NCBI GenBank assembly: GCA_021846145.1
Contig: JAJZCJ010000175.1
Location: 1 to 6,854 of the forward strand
Length of the DNA stretch: 6,854 nt
Direction: 5' to 3'
Origin: Bacillota bacterium
GTDB lineage: Bacteria; Bacillota; Bacilli; Alicyclobacillales; SLC66
The position numbers were made by a program, and so were the translations under genes. Below the pieces are notes generated by a model. That model worked only from the letters and a program-made list of their open reading frames with translations, did no database searches and was not told the DNA's origin. The first letter of the stretch is position 1, and every line of letters starts with the position of its first letter. Shown piece by piece: positions 1-5,482 of this stretch.

Positions 1-5
1 GATCT

Positions 6-599
6 TTGGTAACAGAGAAGCGATTTAATATTGGTATATTAAACGTTCAAGGGGCAGTCAGTGAGCATGCTAACAGTGTTCGCATGTTAGGCGATAATCC
101 CGTGCTCGTAAAACACCCGGAAGATATCGAAATGATTGACGGATTGATTATTCCTGGTGGAGAAAGTACCACCATTGGCAAACTCATTGATAAGTATCAG
201 TTGTCTTTACTTATCAAAGAAAAGGCTAAACAGGGCATGCCGATTTTTGGAACGTGTGCAGGGTTAATTTTGCTTGCTGATCAAATTGAAGGATTTGAAA
301 GTGCTCATCTCCGACTGATGGATATAATTGTAAACAGAAACAGTTTTGGAAGGCAAAGAGAATCATTCGAGACTCCCATACATATCAAAGGAATCGCGGA
401 GGACTTTCCTGCTGTATTCATTAGAGCACCACATATAGTAAAATGTGGTGCGAAAGTTGAGATCCTTTCTGAATTTGAAGGCAGAATAGTAGCAGCTCAA
501 CAAGGTAATTTATTGGTCACTGCTTTTCATCCGGAATTGACAGAAGACACAAGAATTCATCTTCATTTTAGAAAGATTGTGGATCATCACAAGACATGA
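6..599 (+). CDS. pdxT: Pyridoxal 5'-phosphate synthase glutaminase subunit PdxT
   Basis: PdxT hydrolyses glutamine and channels ammonia to PdxS, which makes pyridoxal 5'-phosphate from ribose 5-phosphate and glyceraldehyde 3-phosphate (DXP-independent vitamin B6 pathway, cytoplasm). The 197-residue product has the class I glutaminase triad: Cys84 in GTCAGL, and His175 and Glu177 in FHPEL. It also has the PGGEST oxyanion-strand motif (50-55) and the family segment RNSFGRQRESFE (111-122). Length matches the family (about 190-200 aa). The start is uncertain: TTG at 6 is the first possible codon, no ribosome binding site is visible before it, and the frame stays open to the window edge, so the true start could lie just upstream. 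The family's conserved part (NIGILNVQGAV) begins near residue 8. By the usual gene order pdxS would lie immediately upstream, outside the window. Family assignment is secure; only the 5' end is in doubt. Confidence 0.95.
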   Translation: MVTEKRFNIGILNVQGAVSEHANSVRMLGDNPVLVKHPEDIEMIDGLIIPGGESTTIGKLIDKYQLSLLIKEKAKQGMPIFGTCAGLILLADQIEGFESAHLRLMDIIVNRNSFGRQRESFETPIHIKGIAEDFPAVFIRAPHIVKCGAKVEILSEFEGRIVAAQQGNLLVTAFHPELTEDTRIHLHFRKIVDHHKT

Positions 600-624
600 A
601 AGCAATAGATCATAAAACGATGCA

Positions 625-656
625 TTGAGAGTATTGACATAGTGTATTTATAGGAT
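625..656 (+). promoter_or_regulatory. Possible promoter for the regulator-serS unit, with heptamer direct repeat
   Basis: The gap after pdxT holds two SigA -35-like hexamers, TTGAGA (625-630) and TTGACA (634-639). An AT-rich stretch follows with TATAGG (649-654) and TAGGAT (651-656) as possible -10 elements. TTGAGA to TATAGG is 18 bases, an acceptable spacing; the better -35, TTGACA, has no good -10 at 16-18 bases. ATTGAGA (624-630) and ATTGACA (633-639) also form an imperfect direct repeat 9 bases apart, which could be a regulator site or chance. No terminator-like hairpin separates this gap from pdxT, so read-through from pdxT is also possible. Confidence 0.3.
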
Positions 657-667
657 CGTGTCGTTGT

Positions 668-673
668 AGGGGG
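668..673 (+). promoter_or_regulatory. Ribosome binding site that decides the regulator's start
   Basis: AGGGGG ends 9 bases before the ATG at 683, a normal spacing. The in-frame TTG at 674 directly abuts this purine run and would leave no spacer, so ATG 683 is preferred. Confidence 0.65.
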
Positions 674-682
674 TTGTTTGCT

Positions 683-1363
683 ATGCATATAGGCATAGCT
701 ACTAAAAATGGTTGGGCGTTAAATCGCATTCAATCTTATATTCCTTCTATACATGAAGTATATGCTGTTCAACAAAAGGACAGCATAATACAGCAATGTC
801 AAGATAATGATCTGGATGTGCTATTTTATGAAGTTGCTTATGTCACTCGGTCACAACTGACAATATGGAGAAATATAGCGAAAGTACCCAATACGAACTT
901 AGTATTGATTTCACCGGTCAGTAAACGTGAGATAGAGGAAAAAGCCTTGCGATTAGGGGCTTATGATATTATTTCAAAGCCTTGGAATGCGCTTGGGGAT
1001 GACATTCAAAGAATACTAAATACCATCGATAACAAGCAGTTTCTTATGCAAAAGTACGAATTAACTATGCGTTCTTTTCATGATGCGATTGTAAATGTTC
1101 GAGGCAAGCGTATAAGCTTATCCCAAACGGAACTGGTACTATTAAAAACGCTTATTTCGTCTAATGGGCGATATATTCCCACTGAGCAATTGATCAACCA
1201 TATCTGGGGGCCATCGGGTTCAGGGAAAAAAGAAGACTTATATGTGTATATTTCACGTTTGCGAGAAAAACTTGAGGAAAATCCTACGCTTCCCCAATTG
1301 ATTGTCTCATCAAGGGGATTTGGGTATACATTTAACGGTGAGGTTTCCATTGAACGAGAATAG
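683..1363 (+). CDS. OmpR/PhoB-type winged-helix regulator with degenerate receiver domain
   Basis: A 226-residue, two-domain cytoplasmic DNA-binding regulator. Residues 1-115 fit the receiver-domain length and pattern but lack key residues. The acidic pair after strand 1 is replaced (HIGIATKNG), and the phospho-acceptor aspartate position reads Glu50 (DVLFYE). The conserved Ser/Thr (Ser77, LVLIS) and Lys-Pro (Lys99-Pro100, ISKPW) remain. Residues 135-218 are a clear Trans_reg_C winged helix: QTELVLLKTL, then a recognition-helix segment (DLYVYISRLREKL) and the wing motif SSRGFGYTF. No histidine kinase gene is adjacent. The stop is 26 bases before serS with no terminator between, so the two are probably co-transcribed. 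I infer phosphorylation-independent action, perhaps locked by Glu50 or controlled by ligand or protein binding. The regulated genes are unknown; serS or its own operon are only candidates. The start was chosen at ATG 683 from the ribosome binding site at 668-673; a TTG at 674 would add three residues. Confidence 0.88.
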   Translation: MHIGIATKNGWALNRIQSYIPSIHEVYAVQQKDSIIQQCQDNDLDVLFYEVAYVTRSQLTIWRNIAKVPNTNLVLISPVSKREIEEKALRLGAYDIISKPWNALGDDIQRILNTIDNKQFLMQKYELTMRSFHDAIVNVRGKRISLSQTELVLLKTLISSNGRYIPTEQLINHIWGPSGSGKKEDLYVYISRLREKLEENPTLPQLIVSSRGFGYTFNGEVSIERE

Positions 1364-1389
1364 TTCATGGAAATTAAGGAGTTGAACAC

Positions 1390-2679
1390 ATGCTAGATGC
1401 AAAAATGCTTCGTCAAAATCCGGAAATTATTAAACAAGCACTAGAGAAACGTAATGAACCACTTGATACGCTTACTCTCTTTGAACGTTTTTTTATAGTG
1501 GATAAGGAAAGAAGAGAGTTGATCGCACAAACTGAGTCATTAAAGGCTAGGCGTAACAGCGTATCTCAAGAAGTGGCAAAGCGTAAGCAACACATGCAGA
1601 ATGCTGATGAACTAATTGAAGATATGCGCTTAGTGGGCGATCAGATTAAAGCATTAGATGACCGGTTAAAAGTGCTTGATGATGAGCAAATTTTCATTTT
1701 AATGCGACTACCTAATGTGCCTCATGAGAGTGTTCCGTATGGGCGTTCTGAGCAAGACAATGTAGAAATTAGAATCCACGGGGAACCATCCATTCTCAAC
1801 TTTGCTCCGAAACCGCATTGGGAAATAGGTACGAGTTTAGGTATTTTTGATTTTGAACGAGCAGCTAAAGTTACCGGATCGCGTTTTGTGTTTGCCTCAG
1901 GAATGGGCGCGAGACTGGAGCGTGCTCTCATCAACTTTATGATTGATGTTCAAACTGGAGAGCGCGGATACATTGAAGTATGGCCTCCTTATCTTGTCAA
2001 TAAAGAGAGCATGATAGGCACGGGCAACTTGCCTAAATTTGAAGAAGATGTATTTAAGATTGCAGACTGGGACTATTACTTGATTCCAACTGCAGAAGTA
2101 CCGGTGACAAATTTACATCGGGATGAGATTCTTTCATTTGAACAATTACCGATTAAGTATGCAGGTTTTAGTACCTGTTTTCGTTCAGAAGCAGGTTCAA
2201 GCGGTAAAGATACAAGAGGGTTAATTCGTTTGCATCAATTTAATAAGATTGAACTTGTGCAATTTGTGCTACCTGAAAATTCATACGATGCGTTGAATTC
2301 CATCGTTGGGGATGCAGAAGTTATTCTACAAAAATTAGATCTTCCTTATCGTGTGATTGAGATATGTACAGGAGATCTTGGTTTTAAGGAAACTAAGAAA
2401 TTTGATTTAGAAGTGTGGTTACCATCTGCCAATACTTATAGGGAAATTTCCTCTTGTAGTAATTTTGAGGATTTCCAAGCACGACGTAGTAGTATCAGGT
2501 TTCGCAGAAATGATAAAGCAAAACCTGAATTTGTTCATACATTAAATGGCTCTGGATTGGCCATTGGACGCACAGTGGCAGCAATTCTTGAAAACTATCA
2601 GGAGGAGGATGGCTCCGTTCGTGTCCCTAAAGTTTTGATCCCTTATTTAGGTGGTCTTGATCGGTTGACCAGAGCTTAA
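1390..2679 (+). CDS. serS: Seryl-tRNA synthetase (class II)
   Basis: Charges tRNA-Ser (and tRNA-Sec where present) with serine using ATP, in the cytoplasm as a homodimer. The 429-residue length is normal for bacterial SerRS. An N-terminal helical arm (about residues 30-105, rich in Lys, Arg, Glu and Leu) binds the long variable arm of the tRNA. The class II core follows: motif 1 around [12 protein letters not shown] (173-184), the TAEVPVT serine-binding segment (234-240), motif 2 with FRSEAG (Arg265, Glu267), [15 protein letters not shown] (352-366), and motif 3 with [16 protein letters not shown], which carries the ATP-binding arginine (Arg394). All expected core residues that I can recognise are present. 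AAGGAG at 1376-1381 lies 8 bases before the ATG and fixes the start. The gene follows the regulator by 26 bases and precedes a small membrane-protein gene by 6. No T-box leader is present, unlike many Firmicute aminoacyl-tRNA synthetase genes. Confidence 0.98.
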   Translation: MLDAKMLRQNPEIIKQALEKRNEPLDTLTLFERFFIVDKERRELIAQTESLKARRNSVSQEVAKRKQHMQNADELIEDMRLVGDQIKALDDRLKVLDDEQIFILMRLPNVPHESVPYGRSEQDNVEIRIHGEPSILNFAPKPHWEIGTSLGIFDFERAAKVTGSRFVFASGMGARLERALINFMIDVQTGERGYIEVWPPYLVNKESMIGTGNLPKFEEDVFKIADWDYYLIPTAEVPVTNLHRDEILSFEQLPIKYAGFSTCFRSEAGSSGKDTRGLIRLHQFNKIELVQFVLPENSYDALNSIVGDAEVILQKLDLPYRVIEICTGDLGFKETKKFDLEVWLPSANTYREISSCSNFEDFQARRSSIRFRRNDKAKPEFVHTLNGSGLAIGRTVAAILENYQEEDGSVRVPKVLIPYLGGLDRLTRA

Positions 2680-2685
2680 ATCAGA

Positions 2686-2967
2686 ATGCATATGAATGGT
2701 GTAATTTGGTTGTTGGCTATCGTTATTTTAATCGTATCGATTATCATTCAATATAAGGCACTTAATAGAATTGCTTTTAGTCGTTCGTTGTTTATTACGG
2801 GCATGGCTTTTTTGACGTCATTCATCGTCACATTAACACATTTTTCTCTGGCTGCTGTATGGATTTTGTTTATCTTTTTTCAAACAGCTGGTTGGTTATT
2901 CTTGGTGCTGATGACCTATAAGTCTTGGATGCGTCTGCGTTCTACCCGATTGCGATCAAGAAAATAA
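2686..2967 (+). CDS. Small three-helix membrane protein of unknown function
   Basis: I do not recognise this 93-residue protein. Three hydrophobic stretches are visible, at about residues 6-22 (IWLLAIVILIVSIIIQ), 36-53 (FITGMAFLTSFIVTLTHF) and 55-78, the last very aromatic (WILFIFFQTAGWLFLVL). A strongly basic tail follows (RLRSTRLRSRK, 83-93), suggesting an integral inner-membrane protein with a cytoplasmic C terminus. There is no signal-peptidase site and no recognisable enzymatic motif. It begins 6 bases after the serS stop, with no convincing ribosome binding site before ATG 2686 or the in-frame ATG at 2692. Translation is therefore probably coupled to serS by re-initiation, and either ATG could be the start. 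It is the last gene before the terminator at 2989-3022. I infer it is a real gene from the intact frame, membrane-protein composition and operon position. Confidence 0.72.
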   Translation: MHMNGVIWLLAIVILIVSIIIQYKALNRIAFSRSLFITGMAFLTSFIVTLTHFSLAAVWILFIFFQTAGWLFLVLMTYKSWMRLRSTRLRSRK

Positions 2968-2988
2968 TTTTACCTGTATAATGTCTTG

Positions 2989-3022
2989 AAAAAAGCTGCG
3001 GATTTTCCCCGGCTTTTTTTTT
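2989..3022 (+). terminator. Rho-independent terminator of the serS unit
   Basis: An A-tract plus GCTGCGG (2989-3001) pairs with CCCCGGC plus a T-tract (3007-3019). The stem is about 13 bp with one G-U pair and one C-C mismatch, closing a 5-base ATTTT loop. A run of nine T (3014-3022) follows the GC core. It lies 22 bases after the membrane-protein stop. The A-tract on its 5' side could give weak activity on the other strand, but no gene there needs it. Confidence 0.9.
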
Positions 3023-3027
3023 GTCGT

Positions 3028-3056
3028 TTGATACCACTCCTACATATAGTGATTAT
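3028..3056 (+). promoter_or_regulatory. Likely SigA-type promoter of the acetyltransferase gene
   Basis: TTGATA (3028-3033) and GATTAT (3051-3056) are separated by exactly 17 bases. They lie directly after the upstream terminator, where a new promoter is expected. The -35 matches consensus at 5 of 6 positions and the -10 at 4 of 6. Transcription would begin near 3063, giving a 5' leader of about 55 bases in which I see no riboswitch-like structure. Confidence 0.5.
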
Positions 3057-3117
3057 GTGTTGGCGCACTGTTTTGGTTTACGTTTAGTTCTTTTATGTAA
3101 AGGGGAGAGGTCGGGGC

Positions 3118-3732
3118 ATGGTTAATCAATTAAAGCAACACAAGCGTATTTCGTCTACGAAAACAAGTAAAAAAAAGCATCATTCGAGTAATAAGAAGAA
3201 CAAATTGGCAAATGAACAGACATCGGGGGTAGGAGTCACAGAAGTAGAAATGACCCATCCTCCGACGTCGATGGTGACACCTGCACAAATTACACTTCGT
3301 CCTTTTTCTCCAGAAGACCAAGCTTGGATTATGCAGGTGACAAAAGACGAAATGGGCCCAGTATTTCAAGAAAGTTATGGTTATGATTTGAATTTGGACA
3401 ATGTCATACAATATGTGCATTCGGCACAGACCAGAATGGTGACCGTGAATGATCAGTTGGCTGGCTATGTAAGTGTCGTCATCGATGATGGTGGGAAGAT
3501 GAATATTGGGTCTTTAGTACTCTCTGTGCCTCATAAAAGACGAGGCTATGGTACCCGAATAATGAAATTATTAGAACAAGAGGCTAGAGGTATGGGGCTG
3601 ATAGAACTTGAAGGATTTGTACAATCCTCCAATCAGGCAAGTATTAATTTCTTAAAGAAATTGGGGTTTCAGGAAGTACCATCTATGCAAACGCAAACGA
3701 TTGTAATGGTAAAAAACTTACAAACGGATTAA
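3118..3732 (+). CDS. GNAT-family N-acetyltransferase with lysine-rich N-terminal tail
   Basis: A 204-residue protein. Residues about 57-200 form a GNAT domain, which transfers an acetyl group from acetyl-CoA to an amine. A strand is followed by the acetyl-CoA pyrophosphate-binding loop RRGYGT (141-146, the R-x-x-G-x-G/A pattern) and helix IMKLLEQEA. Then come the ELEGFVQSSNQASINFLKKLGF segment (about 163-184), with the Asn and the helix-LGF pattern typical of the family, and a last strand TIVMVKNL. The first 36 residues are unlike a GNAT core: very basic and low in complexity (KKK at 18-20, KK at 26-27, with His, Ser and Asn), probably disordered and able to bind nucleic acid or a membrane. 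AAGGGGAGAGG (3100-3110) is 7 bases before the ATG, so the tail is likely translated. It has its own promoter and no operon partner. The substrate is unknown: small molecule, protein or ribosomal protein are all possible. Confidence 0.85.
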   Translation: MVNQLKQHKRISSTKTSKKKHHSSNKKNKLANEQTSGVGVTEVEMTHPPTSMVTPAQITLRPFSPEDQAWIMQVTKDEMGPVFQESYGYDLNLDNVIQYVHSAQTRMVTVNDQLAGYVSVVIDDGGKMNIGSLVLSVPHKRRGYGTRIMKLLEQEARGMGLIELEGFVQSSNQASINFLKKLGFQEVPSMQTQTIVMVKNLQTD

Positions 3733-3734
3733 CA

Positions 3735-3782
3735 AATTGGTGGCTGTCCACATTCGCATAGGGACAGCCACGTAAACCAATT
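3735..3782. terminator. Hairpin between convergent genes, possible bidirectional terminator
   Basis: GTGGCTGTCC (3740-3749) and GGACAGCCAC (3762-3771) form a perfect 10-bp stem with a 12-base loop. AATTGG (3735-3740) and CCAATT (3777-3782) can form an outer stem, leaving a small bulge. It sits between the stop of the acetyltransferase (+) and the stop of the 84-aa gene (-), the usual place for a shared terminator. Neither strand has a clear T-run after the stem, so termination efficiency is uncertain. Confidence 0.55.
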
Positions 3783-4035
3783 ACCACCACCACAATGGGG
3801 ATAATGCTGCAATAGCAAGCCATGGTAAAAAAAGAAACGGTAAAAACACAAGTTCTGCTGCATCTTCATCAGTTGTATTTGCATCTGTAGGTGAATAACC
3901 TGTGTGCGAAATCCTATTGAGATAGGTGCCATCGGTAGTTACAGAATGCAAAATGCCGTAATGGGGCCGTCCATAAGCATGGATGACTACAGGCTGACCT
4001 ATGAACGAACGAGCGTGATTATATAAAGGATGCAT
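3781..4035 (-). CDS. Small protein of unknown function with Trp-rich C terminus
   Basis: I do not recognise this 84-residue protein with certainty. Residues about 9-41 (from the ARSFIGQPVVIHAYG segment through GILHSVTTDGTYLN) look like short beta strands with turns. This resembles the small Sm-like or SH3-like barrels of short Bacillales proteins, but that is inference from pattern. An acidic, Thr-rich linker (50-61) follows, then a hydrophobic, aromatic, Pro-containing C terminus (ELVFLPFLFLPWLAIAALSPLWWW, about 61-84) that could insert in or lie on a membrane. The N terminus is His- and Tyr-rich. A strong ribosome binding site (GGGAGGG on the - strand, within 4045-4053) is 9 bases before the ATG, supporting a real gene over the overlapping frames. 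The gene starts 79 bases after the glycosyltransferase stop and may be transcribed with it or separately. Its start codon is inside the inverted repeat at 4025-4075. Confidence 0.72.
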   Translation of the reverse strand: MHPLYNHARSFIGQPVVIHAYGRPHYGILHSVTTDGTYLNRISHTGYSPTDANTTDEDAAELVFLPFLFLPWLAIAALSPLWWW

Positions 4036-4075
4036 CTGTTAAATCCCTCCCTCTGATTCAATAGATGCATCCTTT
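4025..4075 (-). repeat. Perfect 13-bp inverted repeat enclosing the start region of the 84-aa gene
   Basis: AAAGGATGCATCT at 4025-4037 and its exact reverse complement AGATGCATCCTTT at 4063-4075 are separated by 25 bases. In - strand RNA the promoter-distal arm contains the start codon (4033-4035) and the first codons of the 84-aa gene. The loop carries the ribosome binding site (4045-4053). If the whole region is transcribed, the start codon would be paired. No T-run follows, so it is not a good terminator of the upstream operon. Confidence 0.7.
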
Positions 4076-4114
4076 GATTAGAATGACAGGGACAATAGCT
4101 GATTCTGTGTTTAG

Positions 4115-5482
4115 TTATTCATTTTGCGCCATTACTAAATTATTTAACAAGGCGGCAAGTTCATTCGTTTGTTCAATTCGAGAGAACTGGCGAATAATTG
4201 CTTCATTCGGTGTGAATGGAATGTGATCTAAAAATGACTGGTACATTTGGTGAATCGCTTCTGCAATTTGTACAGTGTTTTTTGGTGGCACTACAATACC
4301 CGCATTTGCTAATCGAATAATATTGGCACCTTCGCCATCTTGCATGAGCGCGAGAATGGGGCGTTGAGTGTATAGATACTCATATAATTTTCCGGGAATG
4401 TACATCGCTGACTGGGCTTGTCCCTCGCCGATCAACAATAGGGCATGCGCTTCATTCATTGCCTTAATGACCTGGTTATGAGAGAGGTAACCAAGTAACT
4501 CTACATTCTTTTGTAAATGGTGTAGTTCTAGCAGTTTTTGATGATCGTTTTTTCCAGGATAATCAAATACGCCAGCAAATTGAACGCGTATGTTAGTAGC
4601 GGGAATCAATCCTGATTGAAGCAAATTAGACAAGGCCTCAAAGAATGCAGCTGGAGAACGTTCAGGATATAAAATTCCCGCATAAAAAATGGTGAATGGA
4701 CCTGAACGGGATGCTGGGGAGGGGTCAAGTGGATAATCGTGGGGGTCGACCCCATTGCGAATCACAGAAATTTTACTTTGATAATTAGGATACTTAGCCG
4801 CAAATAAATCACGGAAACTGTTAGTCACCGTGATAACGGCATCGGCTTTACGGAATACTTGGTTTTCTAGCCTAGCTTCTAGCTCTTTGCGCAATCCTGT
4901 TCGTTGAAAATGCATATTATCAATCCAAGGATCGCGAAAATCAGCCACCCATTTCGCCCCTGTCCAGCGTTGAATTAGCATGCCAGCCAAGTGAGTGCTG
5001 TTCGGCCCCGATGTGGTATAAACGCAAGCAATTTTATGCTTTCGCACGAGCATACTGCCTGTAAAGGCGGCTTGAATTGCCCAGAGTACTGACTCGTCTG
5101 GGATGAGCAGGGCGTCTTTTGCTACCTTTAGCCATTGCCCCAGCCGTTTTTTGAACGTTGGCGATGCGGTGGTTGGGGTACTTTTCGCGACGGACTTGTC
5201 CTTATTGCTATTGATAAAACGACCGATCCAGCGCGATACTGGGTCATTGATGCGAAATACGTTAACCGTTTGTGGTATCTCATTTACTAATTTATGATCC
5301 ATCGTAGCAGAATAAACGCCGTCTGTGGTGAGGACGGAAACGTGCCAGTCAAATTGTCCTAAATAGCGTGTAAATTTTAACGGCCGTTGAACGCCGATTC
5401 CCCCCACTGGAGGAAATAAATAGCTAACAATTAGTACGTTTGACGATGTTGTGCCACTTACTTCCTGTGGGGGAAAGGTCAT
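4115..5482 (-). CDS. Glycosyltransferase, GT4-like (GT-B fold)
   Basis: A 455-residue glycosyltransferase of the GT4/group 1 type, which moves a sugar from a nucleotide donor to a lipid-linked or glycan acceptor at the cytoplasmic face of the membrane. The N-terminal Rossmann half has VLIVSYLFPPVGGIGVQR (16-33), the Gly-rich acceptor-side loop of the family, and DFRDPW (181-186). The linker and C-terminal half has ISVIRNGVDP (238-247), the donor-domain strand FYAGILYPERSP (266-277), and PGKLYEYL (363-370), where Glu368 matches the second Glu of the EX7E motif. The first Glu of that motif is not seen (Met360). No signal peptide or membrane helix is visible. Its ATG overlaps the TGA of the upstream dehydrogenase (ATGA, 5479-5482). 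GAGGTG (5491-5496 on this strand) lies 8 bases upstream inside that gene, so translation is coupled. Paired with a UDP-sugar dehydrogenase, it may transfer an acidic sugar; donor and acceptor are not provable from sequence. Confidence 0.9.
   Translation of the reverse strand: MTFPPQEVSGTTSSNVLIVSYLFPPVGGIGVQRPLKFTRYLGQFDWHVSVLTTDGVYSATMDHKLVNEIPQTVNVFRINDPVSRWIGRFINSNKDKSVAKSTPTTASPTFKKRLGQWLKVAKDALLIPDESVLWAIQAAFTGSMLVRKHKIACVYTTSGPNSTHLAGMLIQRWTGAKWVADFRDPWIDNMHFQRTGLRKELEARLENQVFRKADAVITVTNSFRDLFAAKYPNYQSKISVIRNGVDPHDYPLDPSPASRSGPFTIFYAGILYPERSPAAFFEALSNLLQSGLIPATNIRVQFAGVFDYPGKNDHQKLLELHHLQKNVELLGYLSHNQVIKAMNEAHALLLIGEGQAQSAMYIPGKLYEYLYTQRPILALMQDGEGANIIRLANAGIVVPPKNTVQIAEAIHQMYQSFLDHIPFTPNEAIIRQFSRIEQTNELAALLNNLVMAQNE

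Noticed and set aside
600..682. Possible riboswitch, T-box or terminator between pdxT and the regulator
   Set aside because: Only 83 bases, with no strong stem-loop, no T-run and no T-box hallmark; only weak promoter-like elements are visible.
1078..1389. Open frame of 103 codons on the - strand across the regulator gene
   Set aside because: It lies entirely opposite well-supported winged-helix coding sequence, lacks a good ribosome binding site, and its translation has no recognisable domain.
3130..3420. Open frame of 96 codons on the - strand opposite the acetyltransferase start
   Set aside because: Cys/His/Phe/Arg-rich composition typical of an antisense shadow, and the + strand gene has a promoter, a ribosome binding site and a GNAT domain.
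3729..3932. Alternative - strand frame (67 codons) overlapping the 84-aa gene
   Set aside because: No ribosome binding site. The 84-aa frame has a strong one and a more protein-like sequence.
4056..4098. Sporulation (SigE-like) promoter ahead of the 84-aa gene on the - strand
   Set aside because: GTCATTCT and CATCTATT on the - strand loosely resemble the two elements, but the spacing is about 12 bases and the matches are weak, so it is not listed as a feature.
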